A stretch of DNA of 64,000 nt from GCA-2706205 sp964215955 (GTDB lineage Bacteria; Bdellovibrionota; Bacteriovoracia; Bacteriovoracales; Bacteriovoracaceae). The notes under the pieces are model-generated. The model had not been told where the DNA came from. It was given only the letters and a program-made list of their open reading frames with translations, and ran no database searches. Position 1 is the first letter of the stretch. Each line of letters opens with the position of its first letter. Shown in pieces: positions 35,916-43,023 of the stretch. The position numbers were made by a program, and so were the translations under genes. The stretch is from assembly GCA_964215955.1 (NCBI GenBank), contig CAXPDR010000003.1, forward strand, positions 1-64,000, read 5' to 3'.

Positions 35916-36509
35916 ATGAAATTGTTACTGTCTGGAGTAATGTTATTGGTAACGGCACAGTCATTGGCTTCTAATGTGGGTGAAAACTACACTGAATGCC
36001 TTAACAGTGAACCGTTGTTAAGTGCAAAAGTGAAGGAACTCACGATTATTCAAGAGCATAAAATAGATTTGAATAAGTCTTACGACATAAATCTAGTTGA
36101 AGAGTTAGGAAATCATTATGGTGAAGATGTAGTTGTAAGTTTTAAATTTAAAGATGGAAATTTATATGTACCATATAATGGTGTGACAGAATATTATACA
36201 AATTATTATAGTGGTAGTGTTAAACTCAATTACGATATAGAACTTTTAAGTTCATCTAATTATTTAAATTCATTTCGCTGTGATTATAGTGTTAGTACTG
36301 ATAATACGAATCAAGTTTCAAGGGCCGCAATCTATTTTAGAGCTAAGGACGAAAATTGCCCTGTTTATTCCATTAACTTAGAACAAGCTGAATTAGCAAC
36401 ACAGGCTTCATTTATATTTAATACTGCTGGTGTTCATGAGTTTACGGTAGGAGACTTGGCGGATGAACTTGGTGATAGTTTTACAGTTGTATCTAAGTGT
36501 GAGCTCTAA
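35916..36509 (+). CDS. Small exported protein of the accessory array
   Basis: I choose ATG 35916 (GAGGAAAATT upstream) over 35901. The protein has 197 residues with a signal peptide (1-19). The mature part is beta-rich, with four Cys and paired motifs LVEELGNHYGEDVVV and VGDLADELGDSFTVV, one near each end, which look like an internal repeat. The protein at 40271 has a related LGDVLGDELINI. There is no known domain. It is followed by a partial leader-element copy. Confidence 0.65.
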   Translation: MKLLLSGVMLLVTAQSLASNVGENYTECLNSEPLLSAKVKELTIIQEHKIDLNKSYDINLVEELGNHYGEDVVVSFKFKDGNLYVPYNGVTEYYTNYYSGSVKLNYDIELLSSSNYLNSFRCDYSVSTDNTNQVSRAAIYFRAKDENCPVYSINLEQAELATQASFIFNTAGVHEFTVGDLADELGDSFTVVSKCEL

Positions 36510-36549
36510 TTATTTTTTCATTGTGATAAGGTATTATTAAAAACTTGTA

Positions 36550-36590
36550 TGAAATTTAGCGAGGAAGTAAATAAAGTTATGGTAATAATA
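36550..36590 (+). repeat. Partial copy (C) of the leader-element tail
   Basis: TGAAATTTAGCGAGGAAG then GTTATGGTAATA aligns with the tail of copy A (TGAAATATAGTGAGGAAA, GTTATGGTTATG). The 5' part of the element is not obvious here. Confidence 0.5.
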
Positions 36591-36592
36591 AA

Positions 36593-36994
36593 CTAATCTG
36601 CTGATTGTCTGTCATAGTTTCTTAAACATACACCTTGAGCTTTCATCATTCCTAATTCTTCATAGTAGGGAATAAGGGCTTCATCACATAAAAGATCAAT
36701 CATGTATAAGTTTTTTAATTCAATTTTCATTTGTTCAATAAGTTTTTTACCAATACCTTTACCTTGGTAAGCAGGAAGAATTTCTAGCAGAGGGATATAG
36801 GCAGATAAAATACCATCAGATATACAATTTATAAATCCAATTAATTTATTATCCTCATATGCTAAGACTACTTTGTGACTACCATTTAAGATTTTTTTGA
36901 AAGATTCTACGCTCGGAGGATTAGGCCAGCCTACAAAAAAACCTGTTAACTCTAAGTCATTTAATACATTTTTGTCTGTTGTGTATTTTGTCAT
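36593..36994 (-). CDS. GNAT-family N-acetyltransferase
   Basis: The protein has 133 residues. LEILPAYQGKGIGKKLIEQM is the acetyl-CoA loop (Q-G-K-G-I-G-K), and IPYYEELGM is the terminal helix. It is a compact single-domain enzyme, cytoplasmic. The substrate is unknown. It is the only clearly cytoplasmic protein among the surrounding exported ones. The 307 bp upstream (36995-37301) hold only repeat copy F. Confidence 0.85.
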   Translation of the reverse strand: MTKYTTDKNVLNDLELTGFFVGWPNPPSVESFKKILNGSHKVVLAYEDNKLIGFINCISDGILSAYIPLLEILPAYQGKGIGKKLIEQMKIELKNLYMIDLLCDEALIPYYEELGMMKAQGVCLRNYDRQSAD

Positions 36995-37181
36995 AAACGT
37001 ATTATGAGTGAGTTTTTATTAAATGTCATAAAAAAGCTTAATCCGAAGAATAGGTTTTTAGTGTAAGTTTAACGGTTTATATGTCGATATATTTGCTAAT
37101 TTAATGAAACCAAGGCCATGATTTATTTTCATTAGATTCTTTTTTAATTTCATGTTCATTTCTAATCGAAAATCAAAGTAA

Positions 37182-37267
37182 CTGTATCATTCGTTTACAA
37201 TGGATTGTAATCCTTTCAAGAGAATTTATTGCGTTCATAATCTCTGACATAATGTGAATATAATTAT
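37182..37267 (+). repeat. 85-bp upstream element, copy F
   Basis: Partner of 35796-35880. Its middle, TTTCAAG ... TTGCGTTCAT ... TGA-x-ATA-x-TGTGA, also resembles the tail of copy A (TTTTCAACGAGTTGCGTTCATGCTGA), so the two repeat types may share an ancestor. It is followed by an ATG-containing AT-rich stretch and the 37302 gene. Confidence 0.55.
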
Positions 37268-37301
37268 GAAAAAACAACCAATAAAATAAACGGAGACAAT
37301 T

Positions 37302-37616
37302 ATGAAAAAATTAATCTTAGTACTTACTTTTTTTTGTTCTTTAAGTATTCAGGCTGACGATAGTTTTTTGAGAAAGAGTTTTGTTACTGAAAATGGAGAA
37401 GCTATTATTCAAAATGAAGCGGCTCAAGAAATATATGAAATGTTAGAAGACTCAGGTGCAATGAGAAGTTCCGATGTAAGATTATTAAGCTTAGGAGATG
37501 AGCTAAGAAGTACAAAAATCTATTCACCTAAATTAACATTCACCTGTGAAAAAGCAATATACTATACAAAATCTAATGATTCAGAGTCTTCTCCACACTT
37601 TAGCTGCTCTCTCTAA
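37302..37616 (+). CDS. Small exported protein of the accessory array
   Basis: The protein has 104 residues with CGGAGA upstream. The signal peptide ends QA at about 18. The mature protein is about 86 residues, with two Cys flanking a polar loop at the C-terminus (FTCEK ... HFSCSL). The resemblance to the 35289 protein is faint. The function is unknown. Confidence 0.6.
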   Translation: MKKLILVLTFFCSLSIQADDSFLRKSFVTENGEAIIQNEAAQEIYEMLEDSGAMRSSDVRLLSLGDELRSTKIYSPKLTFTCEKAIYYTKSNDSESSPHFSCSL

Positions 37617-37631
37617 AACACTAGATTTTAA

Positions 37632-37657
37632 TTGAGAGCTTGTACGGCAACTCTCAG
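37632..37657. terminator. Hairpin between small-protein genes
   Basis: TTGAGAG...CTCTCA with an inner TTG/CAA pairing forms a bulged stem. No clear U-tract follows. It may attenuate transcription or end the 37302 unit. Confidence 0.3.
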
Positions 37658-37727
37658 ATATAAATAGAAAAAGAATTTATTAACAAAACATGATTTTAAA
37701 TCATTACTAAAGTGAACGGAAAATATT

Positions 37728-38282
37728 ATGAAAAAAATTATTAGAACTATGTCATTACTTATTTGTATAAGCAGCATAGCAAATGCTGAAGTAACAAATG
37801 TTGAGTCTTTTACCAAGAAAAATAATCTAGTCCCATGCGATAAGGAAGAAATCCTCGAGGCTGAATTTTTAAGTTTCAATAAGGCTTTACGAGACGCAAA
37901 CAGGATAGGCAAAGATGAATACTATTTTACAACATTTTATTTTTCAGATGGTAGTGAATATGCTCAACCAAGTAGCCTTGAATGCTTTATTCAAGACATA
38001 GACTGCAATACTATGCAACGAATTAGAAGTGTCGAAATTTCATCAAAAACTCTTTTTGAAATTATTAGAAATAATTCTGAAATAACGAAAGGCGTAAGAG
38101 GTTTTAGTTTACCGGGCTATGGACATGCAAGTGCTACAACAACGGTTGGCAATCTCGATATTGAGGTTGAAGCAGTGGCCGGAAAAAGTAGCAAACTCTC
38201 AAGAATAAGCGAAAATTTTAGTAGAAATTACTTCACTGATTTTGCTAGAAAGTACAACGCTACATTCTACTGCCGAAATTGA
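37728..38282 (+). CDS. Small exported protein of the accessory array
   Basis: The protein has 184 residues. The signal peptide spans residues 1-20 (ending ANA). Four Cys (about 37, 86, 93 and 182) suggest two disulfides. A Gly/Ser/Thr segment (GYGHASATTTVG) lies near 135. No recognised fold. The weak ribosome binding site is AACGGAAAAT. It lies 111 bp after the previous small gene. Confidence 0.6.
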   Translation: MKKIIRTMSLLICISSIANAEVTNVESFTKKNNLVPCDKEEILEAEFLSFNKALRDANRIGKDEYYFTTFYFSDGSEYAQPSSLECFIQDIDCNTMQRIRSVEISSKTLFEIIRNNSEITKGVRGFSLPGYGHASATTTVGNLDIEVEAVAGKSSKLSRISENFSRNYFTDFARKYNATFYCRN

Positions 38283-38418
38283 TCATAGTTATTACACTAG
38301 GTTTTAAATGAAAATTTATTATTGGTATAACTCTTGTGATGTCTATGGAGTCATTTATAGAAACTAAAAGAACTTATTTGTGCGAGAAACCTATTAAAGA
38401 AATGGAGGATAGCTTTTT

Positions 38419-39948
38419 ATGAGAGCCCTAATTTTGACTCTTCTGGTTTTTTCTTTGAAAACCTCAGCAAATGATTTGATTGTTAAGGCCTGTAAAAGTC
38501 TTTTAGAGCCGATTCCTACAATCGAGGATATTCAAAGCTGTGTAGACAACTCAAGTCTTGTCGCTAATATTGGAACTAATCTGTTGTATCGTCACAGGAC
38601 CTCCGGAAATCATTTTGAAGTTAAAATTAAAAATAAAGGATTTGAGAGTGCAGCCATTGTACCTTCTGTTTTTGATGAACTTCATTTTAGTCAGGGGTTA
38701 TCTTACAGTGGAGACTTGGAGAACACGCATTTTGTTTTTCGACCTAAGGCGGAAATTGTCAAGCCTAACGGATATACTATAATGTTCCGATCCCCTTATG
38801 CTACAATAAGTTTAGCAAAAATAATTGAAGACTATATCTTCCCTTATTTATCGAGAGGTTTTAATGTGGTTTTACAACCACTTAGGGGAAGCTATTTAAA
38901 CTCAGGTGTTCATCAGTACTACAATCTAGAAGCAGATATTGAAGATGCAAAAAATTTAATCAATTGGATTATAAAACAAAAGTGGAGTAATGGTAAGGTG
39001 ATACCAGCAGGTGCATCGTATGATGGTTATACTGCATTAGCAGCAGTTGCCTCTAATCATAGTGCAATTCCTTTTGCTATAAGTGCTTCGCCAATTGGAC
39101 GAAATTTTTACACAAAAGACATTGGTTATTACTACAAAGGTTACAGCGTAACTGGAAGAGATGATACAGGTTCTGCGCTTCAGAATAAATTTAACGTTAT
39201 GAAATCTAGTACTCCATTTACTATTTTTCCATTGCTAGTAAATCAATATTTAGGAAGTGTCGTTGATGAAGTTAAAGTTAATAAAAAAGAAGATAAATTA
39301 ATAAAGCTTATCAACGAGACAGACATTCCTATTTTCTTCTCTTTCGGAGTCCAAGATGACCACACAAGTTATGCAACAGCTTACTTGTTTGATCATTATC
39401 AAGGCCCCAAATATTTACTCGACCATGATATGGGGCATTCGGAAAAGCCCATTGCGCACTATTTGGACTTATTTTTAAGTGATAAACTGAAAACAATTGA
39501 CGGTACTACGACTATCTTAAAAGAGCCTAACACCGAACTGCTTTTTAACGGGAAAAAAGTTGAGCACAGTCGGTATATAGGTGAAGCAGATATAAATCCA
39601 GGTCGTTATCGAGGGCATTATGAAGTTGAAATCGAGTTTGAAAAAGTTACTGATGTTCATGCCAATGATGTAATTATAAGACTCATTCAAACTGGTGGAG
39701 GAACCTTATTTTCTAATGGTAAATCTTTTGAGATTCTAGGAAATGCTGGTATCTTCTCGCTCGAAACTGGTAAGAGTGTTTATAAAATCACTGGTAATTT
39801 TGTTGATTTAGATGTTAGAGGTAGGGACCAAATTGAAGCAGATATAATACCTTATTTTAGCTCTGTTGATAAGCAATTGATTCCAAAGGTTAAAACGCTT
39901 AAACTCAAACTTTTAAAGCTGGACAGTGAATCGCAGCCAACTGAGTAA
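38419..39948 (+). CDS. Exported CocE/NonD-type (S15) hydrolase
   Basis: GGAGGATAGC precedes the ATG; 509 residues; the signal peptide ends TSA at about 15. VFRPKAEIVKPNGYTIMF and a QPLRGS loop lead into GASYDGYTAL, with the nucleophile Ser at about 198. QDDHTSY supplies the Asp and DMGHSEK the His. A C-terminal jelly-roll (about 375-500) is as in X-Pro dipeptidyl-peptidases and cocaine esterase. It is likely a periplasmic or secreted peptidase or esterase. The stop codon runs directly into a copy of the tRNA-flanking terminator. Confidence 0.82.
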   Translation: MRALILTLLVFSLKTSANDLIVKACKSLLEPIPTIEDIQSCVDNSSLVANIGTNLLYRHRTSGNHFEVKIKNKGFESAAIVPSVFDELHFSQGLSYSGDLENTHFVFRPKAEIVKPNGYTIMFRSPYATISLAKIIEDYIFPYLSRGFNVVLQPLRGSYLNSGVHQYYNLEADIEDAKNLINWIIKQKWSNGKVIPAGASYDGYTALAAVASNHSAIPFAISASPIGRNFYTKDIGYYYKGYSVTGRDDTGSALQNKFNVMKSSTPFTIFPLLVNQYLGSVVDEVKVNKKEDKLIKLINETDIPIFFSFGVQDDHTSYATAYLFDHYQGPKYLLDHDMGHSEKPIAHYLDLFLSDKLKTIDGTTTILKEPNTELLFNGKKVEHSRYIGEADINPGRYRGHYEVEIEFEKVTDVHANDVIIRLIQTGGGTLFSNGKSFEILGNAGIFSLETGKSVYKITGNFVDLDVRGRDQIEADIIPYFSSVDKQLIPKVKTLKLKLLKLDSESQPTE

Positions 39949-40002
39949 AAAACTTCTTAAATAGATTTACTTACGTTCATATATCTAAGGTTTTTTTTAC
40001 CT
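39947..40002 (+). repeat. Copy of the tRNA-Met flanking terminator sequence
   Basis: AAAAAACTTCTTAAATAGAT ... TTACGTTCATATATCTAAGG then a T8 run matches 41985-42035 next to the tRNA gene almost base for base. It shows that tRNA flank was duplicated to the end of the S15 gene. Confidence 0.65.
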
Positions 40003-40195
40003 GATGGTCCATTCAGTTGCTTACGCGAACTTTACTTCCTCTGTTGTAACTTATTAATATAATTCTGGTTTTTTGTAACGAAGGCTATTTTCCTCAGAGA
40101 TATTCACCCATATTCTTTGAACTGATTTAATAAGTTTTCAACGAGTTGCGTTCATGCTGAAATATAGTGAGGAAACAACTTTGGTTATGGTTATG
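40003..40195 (+). repeat. 193-bp leader element, copy A
   Basis: It aligns end to end with 40791-40983. The first 29 bp after TGATGG-type sequence are identical (40005-40033 vs 40793-40821), ATATAATTCTGGTTTTTTGTAA is shared (cut to its ends, 40058-40078), and both end in GTTATGGTTATG. After the conserved block a 12-codon frame starts (ATG 40187, stop 40223-40225). The 40271 gene begins 75 bp later. This and its flank fill the otherwise gene-free 39949-40270. Confidence 0.75.
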
Positions 40196-40270
40196 TCAGA
40201 AGTAGTTTTTGTTCTTGATCTTTAAAAATTAAAAATATTTAATAAAGTAAATTTAATAGGAGCTTATTCA

Positions 40271-40729
40271 ATGAGAGTATTTTGTTTATTGATTTCACTT
40301 TTAGTATGTACTTTTTCTTATGCTGAAACTGTAAGTTTAAGAGTTTTTACAACAGTGACTAAAGGGCCAATGTTGCCAATTGGATGTGCCTCTGTATCTG
40401 CGTCTTTAGGAAACTTGGGAGATGTTCTTGGTGATGAACTTATAAATATTCAGATGAATAATAATGTTGGAGAGTTTAGTCGAAAAATTAAAACATCGAA
40501 TGGTGATGTTTCTTACTCTCTTGTTGTGAGAAGAGACCCTGAGATGGATTATGATATGAGCCTCAGCGCTTATCTAAAAGTTAATAATAAAGTAGAGAGA
40601 TCAATGACTTTCAATTTTAATAAAAGGAATGAACTAGAGTTCCCATATACAAGGCTATCAAAGTTCCTTGGTGTAAATGGTCCCTACTGTGAGACTGCTG
40701 TTTTTGTAGTGACTCCAATGTCATATTAA
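40271..40729 (+). CDS. Small exported protein of the accessory array
   Basis: TAGGAGCTTATTCA precedes the ATG; 152 residues; the signal peptide ends SYA at about 18. The mature part is beta-rich, with two Cys (about 36 and 144) and LGNLGDVLGDELINI, which resembles a segment of the 35916 protein. It lies directly downstream of leader copy A and is closed by a terminator. The function is unknown. Confidence 0.65.
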   Translation: MRVFCLLISLLVCTFSYAETVSLRVFTTVTKGPMLPIGCASVSASLGNLGDVLGDELINIQMNNNVGEFSRKIKTSNGDVSYSLVVRRDPEMDYDMSLSAYLKVNNKVERSMTFNFNKRNELEFPYTRLSKFLGVNGPYCETAVFVVTPMSY

Positions 40730-40761
40730 TTATCTATAAATTTAAATATTTAGAAATAAAA

Positions 40762-40788
40762 AAGCCTTCAATCAAGAAGGCTTTTTTG
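40762..40788. terminator. Terminator after the 40271 gene
   Basis: AAGCCTTC-AATCAA-GAAGGCTT plus TTTT, preceded by an A-run, so it is usable on both strands. Confidence 0.8.
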
Positions 40789-40790
40789 AT

Positions 40791-40983
40791 GGTGGTCCAT
40801 TCAGTTGCTTACGCGAACTTTTCTTCCTCACTCATAAGCTATTAATATAATTCTGGTTTTTTGTAATGAAGGTTATTTTCCTCAGTGATATACGTCTGAA
40901 TACTTTGAGTTGTTGAAATGAGTTTTCAATAACTTAAGAAGTGTCATTTTTACTGTGAGGAAAAACTTTTGGTTATGGTTATG
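40791..40983 (+). repeat. 193-bp leader element, copy B
   Basis: Partner of copy A. It starts as TGGTGGTCCATTCAG immediately after a terminator, so its 5' end also resembles the tRNA 3' end (TGGTGGAGCAT on this strand). It ends in GTTATGGTTATG with a 14-codon frame (40975-41019) whose residues differ from those of copy A after M-V-M. The 41100 gene begins 116 bp later. Nothing else is seen between 40730 and 41099. Confidence 0.75.
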
Positions 40984-41099
40984 CTATTGATTGGGACTCC
41001 AAGAATACAGAAAATTTAGTCAACTTTAAATGTTCTTTCAGATTTGACTAGCTCTCACCTCTGTAATAGGCTTCTTTTATTGTAGCTTCAGGAGAAAAA

Positions 41100-41483
41100 A
41101 TGAAATTAGTCATACTTTTCGTATTAACATCGTTTTCAACATTATCGTTTGCTTCTTTATTTTGTGAAAGAGACTTTAGAGGAAAAAAGTCGTTTGAACT
41201 TCTAATTGAACGTTTTCCAAGAGTTGGCGAAGTTTATAATTTTACTTTTAAACTTTTATCAGAGGAAGGATCGCATTTAGAAACAGTTTCGACAGATGTA
41301 AATATAAGAGACTTACGAAATGTTTTTGGTGGGGCTCTTGCACTTGAGCTTACTAATTTTTCCAATCCTCTTTTTTCTTCTGATGAGCTTAAGCTAGAAT
41401 TTTCTCCAATTAACTCTTTTTATAAAAGAAATCAAGTTGAGATTGATGGTGTAACTTATCATGGATCTTGTTTTTGGAAATAA
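41100..41483 (+). CDS. Small exported protein of the accessory array
   Basis: CAGGAGAAAAA precedes the ATG; 127 residues; the signal peptide ends SFA at about 18. Two Cys, one just after the signal (LFCERDF) and one near the end (GSCFW), could close the domain with a disulfide. Predicted beta-rich. It is downstream of leader copy B and is followed by a terminator. The function is unknown. Confidence 0.65.
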   Translation: MKLVILFVLTSFSTLSFASLFCERDFRGKKSFELLIERFPRVGEVYNFTFKLLSEEGSHLETVSTDVNIRDLRNVFGGALALELTNFSNPLFSSDELKLEFSPINSFYKRNQVEIDGVTYHGSCFWK

Positions 41484-41599
41484 AGCAATAAGTTAAACTA
41501 ACTAAGAAATAATCCCAGCTCGGACAACAGTTTTTATTAAAATACATCATTATTTGAATTCAAATCCTTTATTAGCAATTGGACATTCTTAAAATAAAA

Positions 41600-41626
41600 A
41601 AGTCTTCAATTAAGAAGGCTTTTTTG
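41600..41626. terminator. Terminator after the 41100 gene
   Basis: AGTCTTC-AATTAA-GAAGGCT with one G-U pair plus T6. Nearly the same sequence as the 40762 terminator, so it is another duplicated unit end. Confidence 0.75.
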
Positions 41627-41984
41627 TGTAACCAAGTGGGCATTTGTTCGCCTAAAGGTTATCTGGTGGAGCATACACTTGGAAGCGAATAGCTTTCAAG
41701 TAGATGGTTAGGGCGAAGACCAGCGAGCCCGTATCTTTATAAGGTGAAATTAGAATTGATTTAGATTGTGAGGGGACAAGACTTGGATCCTTCGATTTTC
41801 GCATCCAGCTCAAATCTGCGTAGCCTCACCTCACAAAAGCTGTCGTTCGCATATGGTAAGAAATTGGCATGAAAAGAAAGCTTTGCTTTCTTTGGCTGAT
41901 AGATCGAGTGACAAAACTTAGTAATATTAGAAGATTGGTAAAAACTCGATCTATTCCTTCAAGTCTTGCTTAAATCTGGGCAAT
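41627..41984. other. Gene-free segment with nested inverted repeats beside tRNA-Met
   Basis: No coding frame is convincing here. Structures seen: a tRNA 3'-end duplicate (41664-41683); TGTGAGG/CCTCACA (41767-41773 with 41829-41835) enclosing 55 nt; AAAGAAAGC-TTT-GCTTTCTTT (41873-41893), terminator-like on the minus strand; and an 11-bp perfect inverted repeat ATAGATCGAGT/ACTCGATCTAT (41899-41909 with 41944-41954). It could be a minus-strand small RNA or recombination-site debris. Confidence 0.4.
41664..41683 (-). repeat. Duplicate of the tRNA-Met 3' end (att-like)
   Basis: TGGTGGAGCATACA at 41664-41677 is identical to 42038-42051, the CCA end, discriminator and acceptor strand of the tRNA read on this strand. 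The match then decays. Confidence 0.6.
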
Positions 41985-42035
41985 AAAAAACCTCTTAAAT
42001 ATATTCACTTGCGTTCATATACCTAAGAGGTTTTT
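41985..42035. terminator. Terminator flanking tRNA-Met
   Basis: CCTCTTA (41991-41997) pairs with TAAGAGG (42024-42030), flanked by A6 and T5. On the minus strand it follows the tRNA. It is copied at 39947-40002. Confidence 0.6.
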
Positions 42036-42037
42036 AA

Positions 42038-42114
42038 TGGTGGAGCATACAAGACTTGAACTTGTGACCACCCGGTTATGAGCCGGGGGCTCTAACCAAC
42101 TGAGCTAATGCTCC
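42038..42114 (-). tRNA. tRNA with CAU anticodon (Met, or Ile2)
   Basis: A 77-nt cloverleaf with encoded CCA. The acceptor GGAGCAT/ATGCTCC has 7 bp with discriminator A. The D arm reads GCTCAGTTGGTTAGAGC, the anticodon stem CCCGG/CCGGG has loop CTCATAA (anticodon at 42078-42080), and the T arm contains TTCAAGTC. CAU could be elongator Met or lysidine-modified Ile; it lacks the initiator CCC/GGG stem hallmark GGGCTCATAACCC, though its stem is GC-rich. It bounds the repeat-rich block on its left. Confidence 0.93.
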
Positions 42115-42228
42115 ATTAGTAGTTAGGTCATCTATATTACATAAGTAATTTCAGTTTGAAAATCGGAAAAATTTCAATTTCTAGCACTTTATGGTAGATA
42201 TTGGGCAAAATTACTAAAAGAAGGACCT

Positions 42229-43020
42229 ATGGAATTCTATAAATATTCTGGATCGGGAAACGATTTTATCTTTATTGATAACAGAGAAGGAAAATTTCGC
42301 ATAAAGCCAACTCAGATTGCCACATGGTGTAAAAGACGTGAAGGTATTGGTGCAGATGGTGTTATCACCATTGGAGCATCGAAAGAGCATGATTTTGAGA
42401 TGAGAATCTTTAATGCTGATGGCTCGGAAGCTGAAATGTGTGGAAATGGAGCTCGTTGCTCGGTTCATTTTGCTTATAATTTTTTAAAAATTAAATCGGA
42501 TAAAGCTTTTACTTTTGAAACCATGAATGGAGTTTATGCTGGTGAGGTTGTGGATGCTAATGAAGTAAAAGTTAAAATGACTGAACTTTATGATGTGGAT
42601 TCCATTAATATTAAAGATCTTAGTGGTAAAAGGGCCATGTATTTAAATACAGGTGTTCCTCATGCTGTTATTCAAGTTGCTTCTGCTGAGGATGTAAATA
42701 TAAAAAATATTGGCTCTGCTATTAGAAATGATGTTCGTTTTCCAAATGGTACGAATGTTGATTTTTTTGAAGTTATCGATGAGAAATCCCAGACTATAAA
42801 ACTACGTGTTTATGAAAGGGGAGTAGAAGATGAAACCCTTTGCTGTGGAACTGGAGTAATGGCCACAGCTGTAAGCTGCGCTAAATTCTTTAACTGGGAA
42901 GGAACCATTAATGTTTATGCTAAAGGTGGTTTTTTAAAAGCTATTGTGGATAAAGATTTCAAAGATCTCTACTTTCAAGGTGAAGTTCATATGATCTATA
43001 AAGGTTCATTAGATTTATAA
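42229..43020 (+). CDS. dapF: Diaminopimelate epimerase
   Basis: DapF converts LL- to meso-diaminopimelate for lysine and peptidoglycan synthesis. GSGNDFIFID, NADGSEAEMCGNGARC (acid/base Cys71), TGVPHAV, NGTNVDF and ETLCCGTGVMA (Cys206) are all present. The protein has 263 residues, normal length, cytoplasmic. AAGGACCT precedes the ATG. The tlyA-type gene follows after 3 bp, so they form an operon. Confidence 0.95.
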   Translation: MEFYKYSGSGNDFIFIDNREGKFRIKPTQIATWCKRREGIGADGVITIGASKEHDFEMRIFNADGSEAEMCGNGARCSVHFAYNFLKIKSDKAFTFETMNGVYAGEVVDANEVKVKMTELYDVDSINIKDLSGKRAMYLNTGVPHAVIQVASAEDVNIKNIGSAIRNDVRFPNGTNVDFFEVIDEKSQTIKLRVYERGVEDETLCCGTGVMATAVSCAKFFNWEGTINVYAKGGFLKAIVDKDFKDLYFQGEVHMIYKGSLDL

Positions 43021-43023
43021 TTC

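Noticed and set aside
41664..42000. tmRNA or second complete tRNA beside tRNA-Met
   Set aside because: The TGGTGGAG end fits a CCA-type RNA, but no T-arm pairing, no tag-peptide frame and no tmRNA 5' half could be found; only the 3' tip is duplicated.
34799..42037. Prophage or integrative element with its own integrase
   Set aside because: No integrase, transposase, capsid or relaxase reading frame is present; only repeats and att-like duplications support mobility.
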